Shown in pieces: positions 33,637 through 43,694 of a DNA stretch of 64,000 bases (positions within the stretch are counted from its first letter, which is position 1; each line of letters starts with the position of its first letter). Source of the DNA: Shimazuella soli (lineage in GTDB: Bacteria; Bacillota; Bacilli; Thermoactinomycetales; Thermoactinomycetaceae). The notes under the pieces were generated by a model. It saw nothing but the letters and a program-made list of their open reading frames with translations, made no database searches and was not told the DNA's origin. Where the stretch lies: NCBI RefSeq assembly GCF_022511585.1, contig NZ_JAKWBN010000009.1, positions 30,666-94,665 of the forward strand. Direction: 5' to 3'. The position numbers and the translations under genes are program-made.

Positions 33637-35385
33637 TTGGCACAAATGATACCGCCCTTTATAAGTCCAGATGTAAAAAGTCGAGGAGAGAAGGAAATAT
33701 TTTCATTACTGGAACAAGAACCAGATACTGAAAACTGGATTGTACTACATTCTTTATCGTTAAGTAAACATATTAGGCAAATGTTCGGAGAGATTGATTT
33801 TTTAGTAATGGCTCCTAAATACGGGCTTTTTTGTTTAGAAGTAAAATCAGGCGGAGTAGTTAAACAGAATGGAATTTGGAAATATACCAACCGATATGGT
33901 AAAACGTTCGAAAGTATAAAAGGCCCATTCGAACAGGCAAAGGATGGCATGTATAGTTTGCGTGAAGCAATTCGTAATAAATTCGGTCCATCTCATCGTT
34001 TATCCAAGCTTATTCTCAGTTTTGGTGTTGTGTTTCCACATATTTCTTATCCGACACAAGGACCTGAAGAAGATCAGTGGAGAGTATATGATAGGGAATC
34101 TAGACGACAACCTTTTTCAAAATATATAGAAAGACTGTCAAGACATACTGTCCAAGAATTGGAAAGAAAAGTAAGTCCTTCTGCTAAAGATTTTTTACCT
34201 ACTGAAAATGATGTACAACAACTGGTTCGTTTTCTTCGGGGGGATTTTGAACGTTTAGTTTCAACAAAAGTTGTAGTTGAGGAAACAGAGCAGGATTTAC
34301 TACGGTTAACTGAGGAGCAGTATCAATGTTTGGATTTGTTGCAACATAATAAACGCTGTCTGTTTGAGGGTGCAGCTGGTACTGGGAAAACGCTTATAGC
34401 AACTGAGTCAGCACGAAGAGCTGGTTATTGTAAAAAACAAACTCTTTTTTTATGTTATAACCAACTTCTTGCTTCACACTTAAAACAAACACTACATGAT
34501 CAACCAAATGTAGTGGTTTCATCTTTTCATGCATTTTTACTTTCTCTTAGTAAAAAGTATATTGGTCTAGGGGATCAAAAAAATCCAAATTTCTTCACAG
34601 AAACTCTACCCACTTTGGCTCTAGAAGCATTAGGGGATGGAGAATTAGAGCCTTTTGATAAATTAGTTCTTGATGAAGGACAAGATTTAATTCGTGAAGA
34701 TTATCTAGATGTGTTAGATTCCCTTCTTCGAGGGGGGCTTGCAGGAGGAGAATGGGAGATATTTAGTGATTTCCATCGTCAAAATCTCTTTTCAGATTAT
34801 ACAAGAGATGAGATGATTCAGTTGATTAGGGATCGCTCAGATGATCGTTTTACCTCTTTTATGTTGACTAAGAATTGTAGGAACACTAGGAACATCGGCC
34901 TTCAAACCTATTTGCTATCTGGATTTGATCATTCTTCGATCAAACTGGGAGAAGTAGAAGGAGAGAATGTTCGTTATTACTTTTACAAGAATCAAGAAGA
35001 ACAACAAGAGTTGATTCAAAGGATTTTATCTGACCTTCGACGTAAAAAAATTCCATCTGAAAAAATTACATTACTATCCTCTCATAGTTTAGATCGCTCA
35101 GTTGGGAGTTACTTTTACCAACTGGGAAAACTGTATGATTTAACTGATGGGTTCGTTTCTCAGGAACAGAAACAGGAAAAAAGTCAATTTTGTACTATTC
35201 AAAGTTTTAAAGGTATGGAAAATTCCTATGTCTTGATAACAGACATCAATAATCTTCATCAATCCTATAGTCAGTCCCATTTATATGTAGGAATGTCACG
35301 AGCAAAGGTAGGATTAATACTTTTTTTAGAAGAAGGAATGAGAGATCGATTCAATGAATTGATAGCGAAAGGAATGTCTAGGTGA
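33637..35385 (+). CDS. NERD-domain nuclease/UvrD-like helicase in DISARM operon
   Basis: A 582-residue fusion. Residues 15-130 are a NERD (nuclease-related) domain with GEIDFLVMAPKYGLFCLEVK, carrying the D...ExK catalytic pattern. Residues 230-582 are a superfamily 1 helicase: FEGAAGTGKTLIA (Walker A), LVLDEGQDL (Walker B), KNCRNTRNI, TIQSFKGMENSYVLI and YVGMSRAK. It would cut and unwind DNA. TTG start, one base after the drmE stop and behind GGTGGGAG, and its own end overlaps drmA. Classical class 2 DISARM has a phospholipase-D drmC, so this gene may take its place. Confidence 0.85.
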   Translation: MAQMIPPFISPDVKSRGEKEIFSLLEQEPDTENWIVLHSLSLSKHIRQMFGEIDFLVMAPKYGLFCLEVKSGGVVKQNGIWKYTNRYGKTFESIKGPFEQAKDGMYSLREAIRNKFGPSHRLSKLILSFGVVFPHISYPTQGPEEDQWRVYDRESRRQPFSKYIERLSRHTVQELERKVSPSAKDFLPTENDVQQLVRFLRGDFERLVSTKVVVEETEQDLLRLTEEQYQCLDLLQHNKRCLFEGAAGTGKTLIATESARRAGYCKKQTLFLCYNQLLASHLKQTLHDQPNVVVSSFHAFLLSLSKKYIGLGDQKNPNFFTETLPTLALEALGDGELEPFDKLVLDEGQDLIREDYLDVLDSLLRGGLAGGEWEIFSDFHRQNLFSDYTRDEMIQLIRDRSDDRFTSFMLTKNCRNTRNIGLQTYLLSGFDHSSIKLGEVEGENVRYYFYKNQEEQQELIQRILSDLRRKKIPSEKITLLSSHSLDRSVGSYFYQLGKLYDLTDGFVSQEQKQEKSQFCTIQSFKGMENSYVLITDINNLHQSYSQSHLYVGMSRAKVGLILFLEEGMRDRFNELIAKGMSR

Positions 35386-38300
35386 GATCTCATATAATCG
35401 ACTTTGTTAAAAAAGAACTTGTTGGACCAGAAGGAACCCATTTGCAGGAAAATGGCGAAGAAATTCTATTTGATTCTCCTCGTAATCGATATGGAGCAGG
35501 AATATTATTTCCTCAAAACGCTGAGATTTCTTTAGAAACAGAATCAACATCAGAAGGAGATAAGGAAGATCTTACAGTAGAAATCAAGCCCATTGAAATC
35601 GAAACGAAAATCAAGGATTCAATTCCAATAGAGGAGCTTGATGATTCCTCAGATGAAACCTTAAATTTGACAAACTCTTTTTACCCAGCAGCGATGGGAT
35701 TAAGTTGTTTAGTTGATGTGCCGAAAGATGGATTAATTGTTGCTATCCAAGCAGGAATATACAAACAAGGAAATCATACATATAAAACTCATTTAAGTAA
35801 AATGCGTACACGAAATGCTTACTTCCGAACATCTCTTGATACAAAGATCACTTTATCTTTAAAAGAATTACCACTAGAGGTGGGAACGGAGAGGAAGCAC
35901 GATATACTTTATCAAAATAAAAAAACGGATCTAGCTCTTTATATTTCCAATCGGACCACTGCCAATCTTTTACCTACAGGAAAAAAATTACTAACATTTA
36001 CTATAGTAAATGAAAAGATTAAAGCTTCAAACAATGATTGGATCTCCAATGAAGAATGCTTTTTTCAAGTATCCTTTTCAGTAAAAGGTTCTAATCATGG
36101 AAGTTTTCTAGTTTATCCATCATCAAAAAAGAGTTTAACTGAGGATGATCAGTCAAATGATTTACTTTATCGAAATAAATCTACATTTGCAGTAGGTCAT
36201 GGATGTGCAGCTGGTTGGACAGAGGCAGCAGATGGAAGAGCTACTGAAGTTAGAACACTCATTATTCCTGAATATGAGGTCAAGTCAATAGTTCCAGTGA
36301 GTTTTCAGGACATACCGCTTAGCATGATAGAATTTAGTAAGAATACAGATGATTCTTATTCTGTGTTGAAAAGATTGTGTGATGAGTATGAAGTTTGGAT
36401 AAATGAGCAAGAAGAAATCGGAAAATCTTTATCAGAAGAATATAAACCAACAGTGATACGTCATTTAGAGGAATGTCGTCGCTGTCTTTCAAGAATGAGA
36501 GAAGGATATCAATTATTAGAGAAAAACACTGCTGTGAGACAAGCATTTCGTTTTATGAATGAAGCAATGCTTATTCAACAACTCCGATATAGTTTAAAAT
36601 TGCGTGAATGGGAGTGGACAGATGAAAAACAAATCAAACTAGAGCTTCAAGAACCTGTTCAACATTTGGATATTAAAGATCGTACTACTTGGTCTTCTTC
36701 ACAAGCTCATTTAGGAAATTGGCGTCCCTTTCAGATTGCGTTTATATTAATGAATCTACAAAGTATGTCTACATCTTTACATCCAGACCGTAAGATAGTG
36801 GACGTAATATGGTTTCCGACTGGAGGGGGAAAGACAGAAGCTTATCTTGGTTTGGCTGCATTTACTATTTTTCTTCAGAAATTAAATGATCCAAAGAATT
36901 CTGGAACAACTGCTATTATGAGATATACTTTACGACTTTTAACTGCACAACAATTTCAGCGTGCATCATCACTTATTTGCGCTTGTGAATATATTCGATC
37001 CCAGAATTCGTCGTTACTTGGGAAAGAGCGTATCTCAATTGGTCTTTGGGCAGGGAAAACGTTAACGCCCAATAAAAGGGATGAGGCAAGAGCATCTTTC
37101 AAAGAAGGGGAGAATAAGTTTGTTCTCTTAAAGTGTCCTTGGTGTGGTACACAGATGAATTTTTTTCCAAAGAAGCATGGTTGGGATCAAAAGAGAGAAG
37201 TATTTGCTAAAGGATACAAGGAAAACCGGGTAAGAGGAAAATTGACTATTCAGTTTGTATGTGGAGATGAAGCATGCCATTTTAGTAAATTATCTCGACC
37301 ACTCCCAATCCTAGTAACTGATGAAGATATTTATGAGAATCCTCCAACCCTTCTTATAGGAACAGTGGATAAGTTTGCTATGTTACCTTGGCGTGAACAA
37401 GCCCGTAGTCTATTTGGAATTAAAAAAAATGAAAGGAAGACTCCACCTACACTTATTATTCAAGATGAGCTTCATTTAATTTCAGGACCTTTAGGATCTA
37501 TGGTTGGCCATTATGAGACAATGATATCCGAGCTTTGTAGGGACCCTGTGACAGGTGTTGGACCAAAAATTATTGCATCAACTGCAACAATTACTCGAGC
37601 TAAAGAACAGGTAGATGCATTATTCCAATGTGGAACAGAAGAAGTTCAACAATTCCCTCCTCCTTGCATAGATGCTGGAGAGTCTTTTTTTGCAAAAGTT
37701 GATAATGACAAGCCAGGAAGAATCTATCTTGGAATACATGCTTCTGCGTTGCCATCCCATGCAACAACACAAGTAAGAGTGCTTTCAGCATTAATCCAAG
37801 GAGTTAAAGTCGGAAATGTATCAAGTGAAGAAGAGCGTGATGGGTATTGGAGTGTATTAGCGTATTTTAATAGTATTCGTGAGTTAGGTCATGCACGCAC
37901 CCTAGTAAGTGCTGATATAAGTGAGTATCTTCGTGCTATGTGGATCCGACTTCAATTAATAGGGGGGAAGAATAAAAAAGAAAAAATTCGATACATACAA
38001 CGTGTAATTGAATTAACTAGTCGGGTAAGTAGTTCTGATGTAACCAAACATTTGCAGGATTTAGAACATTCCTACCCATCGAAATCACAGAAACCAGTAG
38101 ATATCTGTCTTGCAACCAATATGATTTCAGTGGGGTTAGATATTTCACGTTTGGGATTGATGAGCGTGATTGGGCAACCAAAAACAACCTCTGAATATAT
38201 TCAAGCAACCAGTAGAGTAGGTAGATCATCAGACAAACCTGGTTTAGTGTTTACGATATATAATACGTCTAAACCTAGAGATCGGTCTTTTTATGAAAAC

Positions 38301-38777
38301 TTTATATCATATCATTCTAAGATATATAGCCATGTTGAACCAACAAGTGTTACCCCATACTCTTCTCCAGTCCGAGAAAGAGCGTTACATGCATTACTAG
38401 TAGGATTATTACGGTATTTAGGTGATGAACAATTAGCTCACAAGCCTTATCCATATCCTAAGCAAGAATTAATAGAATACTGCAAAAACATAATTTTGCA
38501 GCGAGTAGATCATGTGGACGAATCAGAGTTAGATGATACTGAACGAATGCTGAACTACTATATTCAGGACTGGGATAGTTTTCAGCCATTAAATTATGGA
38601 AATGCATCTGGTTTAAATCAAGAGATCCCCTTAATTTATCCTTATGGGGTAGCAATTGATGAAGATTGGAAAGATCGGTCATGGCCTACACCTACTTCTA
38701 TGCGTTCAGTTGATGTAACATGTGAAGCGTTTATTACGTCTGAGTATCCAAATGGAAATATAGGTGAAGAAAATTGA
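35382..38777 (+). CDS. drmA: DISARM helicase DrmA
   Basis: A 1131-residue SF2-type helicase matching DrmA. Walker A is WFPTGGGKTEAYLGL (about 483), a zinc-finger-like pair is CPWCGTQ (about 586) with CGDEACHF, the DExx box is IIQDELHLISGP (about 700), and motif VI is YIQATSRVGRS (about 947) after ATNMISVGLDISRL. The N-terminal 450 residues lack motor motifs. GTG start overlaps the NERD-helicase stop, and its stop overlaps drmB. DrmA and DrmB form the DISARM core that recognises and blocks incoming unmodified DNA. Confidence 0.9.
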   Translation: MRSHIIDFVKKELVGPEGTHLQENGEEILFDSPRNRYGAGILFPQNAEISLETESTSEGDKEDLTVEIKPIEIETKIKDSIPIEELDDSSDETLNLTNSFYPAAMGLSCLVDVPKDGLIVAIQAGIYKQGNHTYKTHLSKMRTRNAYFRTSLDTKITLSLKELPLEVGTERKHDILYQNKKTDLALYISNRTTANLLPTGKKLLTFTIVNEKIKASNNDWISNEECFFQVSFSVKGSNHGSFLVYPSSKKSLTEDDQSNDLLYRNKSTFAVGHGCAAGWTEAADGRATEVRTLIIPEYEVKSIVPVSFQDIPLSMIEFSKNTDDSYSVLKRLCDEYEVWINEQEEIGKSLSEEYKPTVIRHLEECRRCLSRMREGYQLLEKNTAVRQAFRFMNEAMLIQQLRYSLKLREWEWTDEKQIKLELQEPVQHLDIKDRTTWSSSQAHLGNWRPFQIAFILMNLQSMSTSLHPDRKIVDVIWFPTGGGKTEAYLGLAAFTIFLQKLNDPKNSGTTAIMRYTLRLLTAQQFQRASSLICACEYIRSQNSSLLGKERISIGLWAGKTLTPNKRDEARASFKEGENKFVLLKCPWCGTQMNFFPKKHGWDQKREVFAKGYKENRVRGKLTIQFVCGDEACHFSKLSRPLPILVTDEDIYENPPTLLIGTVDKFAMLPWREQARSLFGIKKNERKTPPTLIIQDELHLISGPLGSMVGHYETMISELCRDPVTGVGPKIIASTATITRAKEQVDALFQCGTEEVQQFPPPCIDAGESFFAKVDNDKPGRIYLGIHASALPSHATTQVRVLSALIQGVKVGNVSSEEERDGYWSVLAYFNSIRELGHARTLVSADISEYLRAMWIRLQLIGGKNKKEKIRYIQRVIELTSRVSSSDVTKHLQDLEHSYPSKSQKPVDICLATNMISVGLDISRLGLMSVIGQPKTTSEYIQATSRVGRSSDKPGLVFTIYNTSKPRDRSFYENFISYHSKIYSHVEPTSVTPYSSPVRERALHALLVGLLRYLGDEQLAHKPYPYPKQELIEYCKNIILQRVDHVDESELDDTERMLNYYIQDWDSFQPLNYGNASGLNQEIPLIYPYGVAIDEDWKDRSWPTPTSMRSVDVTCEAFITSEYPNGNIGEEN

Positions 38778-40621
38778 AAAAAACTATTCGAAGAAGTCAG
38801 CTTATTTCCCCATGGGGAGTGGGACAAATGATTAATTTCCCTCACGATTTGTCCCTCATGGTTTGTGGTTTAGATGCTTGGGATAAAGAGTTTGAGAAAG
38901 CGGTTGATAAGACAGAATTTGAAATTAGGGAACCAAGACTAGAAAAAAGATTGCAGGTAGAGAAATTTTATACTCCTCCAGATTTTCGAAAAAGTGAAAA
39001 TCGATCTCGTGTAAGTAATCCAGGACTTCGAATTCCTTGTGTTCGATTTCCTCTTTGGCATTATTGTCCGAGATGTGGTTGGATGATTAAGAGGAAACTT
39101 TATAATGATGCACAAGAACGTTGTCCCGGATATCAGTTTGCAACAGGATATTCCTGTAAGCATGATGAGAAAAAAAGATCTTTTTTAATTCCTGTGAGAT
39201 TTATTTGCGTTTGTGAAGATGGCCATATTGAAGACTTTCCTTTCATGGAATGGGTTCATACAGAAAAAGAATGGAATAACACATGCCAGCTACGCTATTT
39301 ACCAGGAAAGAACAGCAGCCTATCCGGAATAGAAATCACCTGTACTTGCGGTGCATCACGAACTTTAAGTGGTGCTACCCAAAAAGGTGTTTTAGACTCA
39401 ATATCCAAAACATGTGAGGGAAATCGTCCTTGGTTGGGGGAAACTAAGGGTACTTTAGGTTGTGGTAAATCGTTAACAGTTGTTCAAAAAGGTGCATCTA
39501 ATGTTTATTTTCCTATAATTGCAAGTTCTATTTATCTTCCCAGTTGGGAAAAACAATTAAATCCAAAAGTAATAAAACTAGTTGAACAAAATTGGGGTCT
39601 CCTAGGGTCTCCTGTTGACGATCAACCTAATCAAGATATAATTCGTTATTTTGCGAACTGGAAAAGAGTGGATTTTCAAGAACTTCTTCAAGTAGTGAGT
39701 GATCGGATGCAGCAAGAGAAGACAGTAGATAATACGATAAGCACTATCGAACAAGAAGAAAACGAAGAAGAATACCGTCGACCTGAGTATGAAGCAATTT
39801 TGAATGAAAAAGGTGGGGATAATCAAGATTTTTATGTAAAGTCTTTTCCTGTCTCATCATATAAGAAGGTAGTTACAGAATCATTTCAGAGAATAGTCTT
39901 GGCTCATAAAATCCGAGAGACGAGAGTATTTACAGGATTTTCTCGTTTAGTTCCTGGTGATATCCAACTTTTGGATAAAAAACGGAATCTATCGTTAAAT
40001 CCAGATATCAGTTGGCTGCCCGCAATTGTAGTAAGAGGAGAAGGGATTTTCTTTGAGTTTCGGGAAGACAGACTACAAGATTGGATAAAACGTCCTTCAG
40101 TTAAAAAAAGAATCATGTTGTTAGAGAAGAATTGGGAAAGACTTATGATTTCTCGAAACCAAGAACCATTCAAATTTAATCCTATTTTTATATTAATACA
40201 TACATTTGCTCATTCGATTATTAATCAGCTTAGTTATGATTGCGGATATGGAAGTTCATCACTTCGTGAACGTTTGTACTGTAGTAAATCTAATTTACAT
40301 GATAAAATGAAAGGTGTTTTAATATATACTGCTTCAGGTGATACCGAAGGGTCAATGGGGGGATTGGTTCGACAAGGAAATCCTATGCGCCTAGAAGAAA
40401 CGATTCAGTCAGCACTAACAAATGCCACTTGGTGTTCTTCTGATCCTATATGTATTCATAGTAATGGTCAAGGACCAAACTCAGTAAATCTAGCCGCCTG
40501 TCATAACTGTGTTCTTGTACCCGAAACTTCATGTGAACATGGTAATGCAATGTTAGATCGAGCACTGTTGCTAGGAACACCTGAAGATTCCTCCATTGGA
40601 TATTTCTCGTTATCTTGTTGA
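38774..40621 (+). CDS. drmB: DISARM protein DrmB (DUF1998)
   Basis: A 615-residue protein with the DrmB start RRSQLISPWGVGQMINFP, zinc-binding clusters (CPRCGW near 97, ICVCEDGHIEDFP near 152), and a C-terminal DUF1998 block: LIHTFAHSIINQLSYDCGYG (about 476) and AACHNCVLVPETSCEHGN (about 575). It is the DrmA partner. The TTG start overlaps the drmA stop (TTGA), showing strict coupling. Followed 21 bases later by the methylase. Confidence 0.9.
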   Translation: MKKTIRRSQLISPWGVGQMINFPHDLSLMVCGLDAWDKEFEKAVDKTEFEIREPRLEKRLQVEKFYTPPDFRKSENRSRVSNPGLRIPCVRFPLWHYCPRCGWMIKRKLYNDAQERCPGYQFATGYSCKHDEKKRSFLIPVRFICVCEDGHIEDFPFMEWVHTEKEWNNTCQLRYLPGKNSSLSGIEITCTCGASRTLSGATQKGVLDSISKTCEGNRPWLGETKGTLGCGKSLTVVQKGASNVYFPIIASSIYLPSWEKQLNPKVIKLVEQNWGLLGSPVDDQPNQDIIRYFANWKRVDFQELLQVVSDRMQQEKTVDNTISTIEQEENEEEYRRPEYEAILNEKGGDNQDFYVKSFPVSSYKKVVTESFQRIVLAHKIRETRVFTGFSRLVPGDIQLLDKKRNLSLNPDISWLPAIVVRGEGIFFEFREDRLQDWIKRPSVKKRIMLLEKNWERLMISRNQEPFKFNPIFILIHTFAHSIINQLSYDCGYGSSSLRERLYCSKSNLHDKMKGVLIYTASGDTEGSMGGLVRQGNPMRLEETIQSALTNATWCSSDPICIHSNGQGPNSVNLAACHNCVLVPETSCEHGNAMLDRALLLGTPEDSSIGYFSLSC

Positions 40622-40642
40622 ACATTAAAGTAGGTGATTTTG

Positions 40643-41905
40643 TTGAATTACATTGATTTGTTCGCAGGAGCAGGGGGACTTTCAGAAGGATTTGTACAAA
40701 ATGGTTTTACTCCAATTGCACACGTTGAAATGGATATGCATGCCTCTCGAACACTCCAAACAAGAATTGCTTATCATTATTTAAAAAGAATAGGGAAAGG
40801 AGACATATATCGGCAATATCTCTGTCAGGAGATTACCCGAGAGCAGTTAGATTCTTATATCCCTGATGAATTAAAACAAAGTATTTTAAATATAGAGATC
40901 TCGGATCACACAATTGAAGATATTTTTAACAGAATTGATCAGAATCTTATTAAACTTGGATTTTCTTCGGTTGATTTCTTAATTGGAGGCCCTCCTTGTC
41001 AAGCATACTCGCTTGTAGGTAGAGCTAGAGATCCTTATGGAAAAGAGAATGACCCTAGGAATTATTTATACCGTCAATATGTAAAGTTTCTAAGTTATTA
41101 TCAACCAAAAGTATTTGTATTTGAAAATGTTCCTGGTATTCTTACCGCTGGAAAAGGACAGCTTTTTCAAGATGTTACTGGATATATGAATGAGGCTGGA
41201 TATCAAGTTGAAGCAAAAATTTTAAATGCTGCGGATTTTGGAGTCCTACAAAATAGAAAACGTGTTATCTTAATAGGATGGAGGAAAGATCTTACTTTTA
41301 CTTATCCTAATTTCAAAGTAGTGGAACACTCCTATTTAGTTGAAGATTTACTCAAGGACTTACCTGCGTTAAAAGCTGGAGAAAAGATAATGATAGGTAA
41401 TTACCGACATGAATATCCTGATTACTTGAAAGAGTATGATATTCGAAATGAAGAAGATTTACTAACTCAACACATTAGTCGTAATGTAAATGGTAGAGAT
41501 AGAGAGATATATCATTTAGCAATTCAGGAATGGAATAGAAATCAAAAAAGAATACGATATAATCAATTACCAGACAATTTAATTACCCATCGAAATGTAG
41601 AGTCATTTTTAGATCGTTTTAAAGTAGTTTGTGGTGATTTGGCTCATAGCCATACATTAGTTGCACATATTTCCAAAGATGGGCATTACTATATACATCC
41701 AGATGAAAAACAGATTCGTTCTATTTCTGTTCGTGAAGCTGCTAGAATTCAATCTTTTCCAGATAACTACTTTTTTGAAGGTCATCGAACTGCTGTTTTT
41801 ACACAAATTGGAAATGCTGTACCCCCAATAATGGCAAAATCTATTGCAAAAAGTTTAAAAGAACAGTTTTTGAAACTAACGGAAAGCCAATATTTAGAGG
41901 TATAA
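40643..41905 (+). CDS. drmMII: DISARM C5-cytosine DNA methyltransferase DrmMII
   Basis: A 420-residue C5-methyltransferase with all core motifs: YIDLFAGAGGLSEGF (I), GGPPCQAYSLVGR (IV, catalytic Cys), FENVPGI (VI), LQNRKRVILIGW (VIII), and SVREAARIQSFPDNYFF with QIGNAVPP (IX-X). It marks host DNA so that DrmAB ignores it. The known Bacillus class 2 DISARM enzyme methylates CCWGG; the target here is unknown. TTG 40643 is six bases from AGGTG. It is the last gene of the operon, followed by a terminator. Confidence 0.92.
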   Translation: MNYIDLFAGAGGLSEGFVQNGFTPIAHVEMDMHASRTLQTRIAYHYLKRIGKGDIYRQYLCQEITREQLDSYIPDELKQSILNIEISDHTIEDIFNRIDQNLIKLGFSSVDFLIGGPPCQAYSLVGRARDPYGKENDPRNYLYRQYVKFLSYYQPKVFVFENVPGILTAGKGQLFQDVTGYMNEAGYQVEAKILNAADFGVLQNRKRVILIGWRKDLTFTYPNFKVVEHSYLVEDLLKDLPALKAGEKIMIGNYRHEYPDYLKEYDIRNEEDLLTQHISRNVNGRDREIYHLAIQEWNRNQKRIRYNQLPDNLITHRNVESFLDRFKVVCGDLAHSHTLVAHISKDGHYYIHPDEKQIRSISVREAARIQSFPDNYFFEGHRTAVFTQIGNAVPPIMAKSIAKSLKEQFLKLTESQYLEV

Positions 41906-42279
41906 GTATTTCTATTGGCGACGATGTTTACTGATAAGCGATAGTACAAAAATTATTTAATATTTTCCTATGTACAACTGAGACATAAAATCAGAAGCGA
42001 ATACTAAAAGCAGGCGTTTGTTATAGAACGACCTGCTTTTATATTTAATTAAATGGAGATGGGTAATATGTCTTTAAAGTTGTATATATGATGATGAATT
42101 TCTTGATTTTGTGAGTTTGCAGATTCCACGTTCAATCGTCAAGTTTAGAATACAATCCGACTCTGTATTATTAATCTATCATTCACGAATTATAGGATAT
42201 TTCTTTTTCATTGAGATAGGATTTAATTTGAATAAGTCGAAATAATTTATAACAATAATGTAAGGAGATGCAAAACAGT
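41906..42279. other. Gap between DISARM and a membrane-protein gene
   Basis: It begins with the drmMII terminator. The rest is AT-rich with no supported gene. TAAGGAG at 42261-42267 is the RBS of the next gene. Confidence 0.5.
42006..42040 (+). terminator. Terminator after drmMII
   Basis: AAAAGCAGG-type arm at 42006-42013 pairs with CCTGCTTTT at 42032-42040, with inner pairs GTT/AAC. The T-run is within the right arm. Confidence 0.75.
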
Positions 42280-43065
42280 TTGATGAATGATGAAGAGAAA
42301 AATAGTGTTATTAATGGGGATATATCAAGTTCAAATAAATCAAAAGAGAAGTCTACAAGGGAGTTCAATATTGTTAATACATTTATGAAAATTTTGAAGT
42401 GGAGATCTAGGAACCCATATTTTAATATGAGTGTGATTATTTTAACTATCACAATATTTTTGTTCGTATTTGTTATATGGTATTTCGGAATGAGTAAAGA
42501 AAGTATGGCTGCATTAATCTCATACTTAGGGAGCTTAATAGGTGGTTTTGTAACTCTAGGTGGGGTTTATTTAACTATTAAGAATCAAAGAACAAATGAC
42601 TTTATAAGGGAATATAAAAGACAGATGAAAATTATAGATTCATTTCTTGAGGAAACAGATTCTTTACTAAAGTATGATTCATTAAGAAATGGATACATGA
42701 TTGGTATAAATGATCACAAAATGGATAGAAAAATAAAGGAAAATTTAAGTAATGTGATCGAGCATATTTCTGAATTCATAAGAGTATTAAATGATTATAT
42801 GCCGATGATAAGAGAATTAGAAGATATTGATATTGTAGAGCGTATAAATAAGCTTAGAAGAAGGATACTTTCAGAGATTGAAACAAATGAAAAGTATTAT
42901 AAAGAGAAATTGCGATATCAACATGAAAAACTAATAGAGCAATCAACTCTTAGTTTCGTTAGTACACTTTATCAATATGAAATGGATATAGTAGAAAATT
43001 TAAAGGATTATAAGCGGACGTTAAACATGGAATATTTAAATTCATATTGTGAAAAAGATTTTTAA
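42280..43065 (+). CDS. Two-TM membrane protein of unknown function beside DISARM
   Basis: A 261-residue protein. Residues 1-35 are polar, two membrane helices follow (IILTITIFLFVFVIWYF and LISYLGSLIGGFVTLGGVYL), and the C-terminal 150 residues are a basic, charged helical domain (IREYKRQMKIIDSFLEETD...). The start is TTG 42280 about 12 bases after AAGGAG, since ATG 42268 abuts the RBS. Its architecture resembles small two-helix membrane proteins often seen in defence islands. Its strand and place after DISARM suggest an accessory role, which is inference. Confidence 0.55.
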   Translation: MMNDEEKNSVINGDISSSNKSKEKSTREFNIVNTFMKILKWRSRNPYFNMSVIILTITIFLFVFVIWYFGMSKESMAALISYLGSLIGGFVTLGGVYLTIKNQRTNDFIREYKRQMKIIDSFLEETDSLLKYDSLRNGYMIGINDHKMDRKIKENLSNVIEHISEFIRVLNDYMPMIRELEDIDIVERINKLRRRILSEIETNEKYYKEKLRYQHEKLIEQSTLSFVSTLYQYEMDIVENLKDYKRTLNMEYLNSYCEKDF

Positions 43066-43535
43066 AAAAGTTTATTGAAACAAGATGGATCAAATATGTA
43101 TAAGTGCAGAGAACATTTTTTTCGAATTGTCTACCTTAATTAAAGAATTAATTAAATCAATAAAAGATCAATCATTTCTCCATTCTATCAACCACCCCAA
43201 TTGACCACATTTTGCCCACACACTAAAAATCCTTGGGTTCCCCATATACACACAAGTAAACACAAACCCTTGATACACCGGACTTCATGCACCTACGTAA
43301 CCCAGAGGAAACCCAAGGAAACACCTATATTTAATATGGAAGTATAATCGACACTCACTAAACGAGAGCCAATTTTCCTTGATAGATAAGGGGCTTTGGC
43401 TTTTCGTTTTTGTTTAAAACCTCGTTTGGTAGCATTTTGACCACATAAGATTTACACTGTAGAGAAGAAGACCAAAACAACAGGTGGTAAGGTGATTAAA
43501 CGCTCAGGCCCGAAAAATAAATCGAGGTGATTAGA
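43066..43535. other. Gap holding repeat copy B and its flanking arms
   Basis: No gene seen. TTGACCACATTTTGCCCACA at 43201-43220 and TTGGTAGCATTTTGACCACA at 43426-43445 flank the repeat in the same layout as around copy A (spacing 225 versus 228 bases). The content fits a prophage attachment region. Confidence 0.55.
43333..43439. repeat. 107-bp repeat, copy B (with internal terminator)
   Basis: Same orientation and length as copy A at 16941-17047, with about four base changes. The internal hairpin AGCCAA/TTGGCT (43367-43372 with 43396-43401) and T-rich tail are kept. Together the copies bracket about 26.4 kb that includes the isonitrile cluster and DISARM. Confidence 0.85.
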
Positions 43536-43676
43536 ATGCAGAAGTGTAAAAATTGTGGTGTTAGCTTAGAAGAAGGAGAAGCTTTTGAAATTGCTTTTAT
43601 GGTTGGGAAGTACTGTGAAAACTGCATAAAACAATACGAGTATTATCTGGGTGTTGAGGCAAAAAGAACGAATTAA
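43536..43676 (+). CDS. Small zinc-ribbon-like protein (46 aa)
   Basis: A 46-residue protein MQKCKNCGVSLEEGEAFEIA continuing with FMVGKYCENCIKQYEYYLGV. Two CxxC pairs suggest a one-zinc ribbon. GAGGTG precedes the ATG. It is likely a phage- or plasmid-type accessory protein, because its neighbours are mobile-element remnants. Function unknown. Confidence 0.6.
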   Translation: MQKCKNCGVSLEEGEAFEIAFMVGKYCENCIKQYEYYLGVEAKRTN

Positions 43677-43694
43677 TGAATAAGAGGTGATCCT

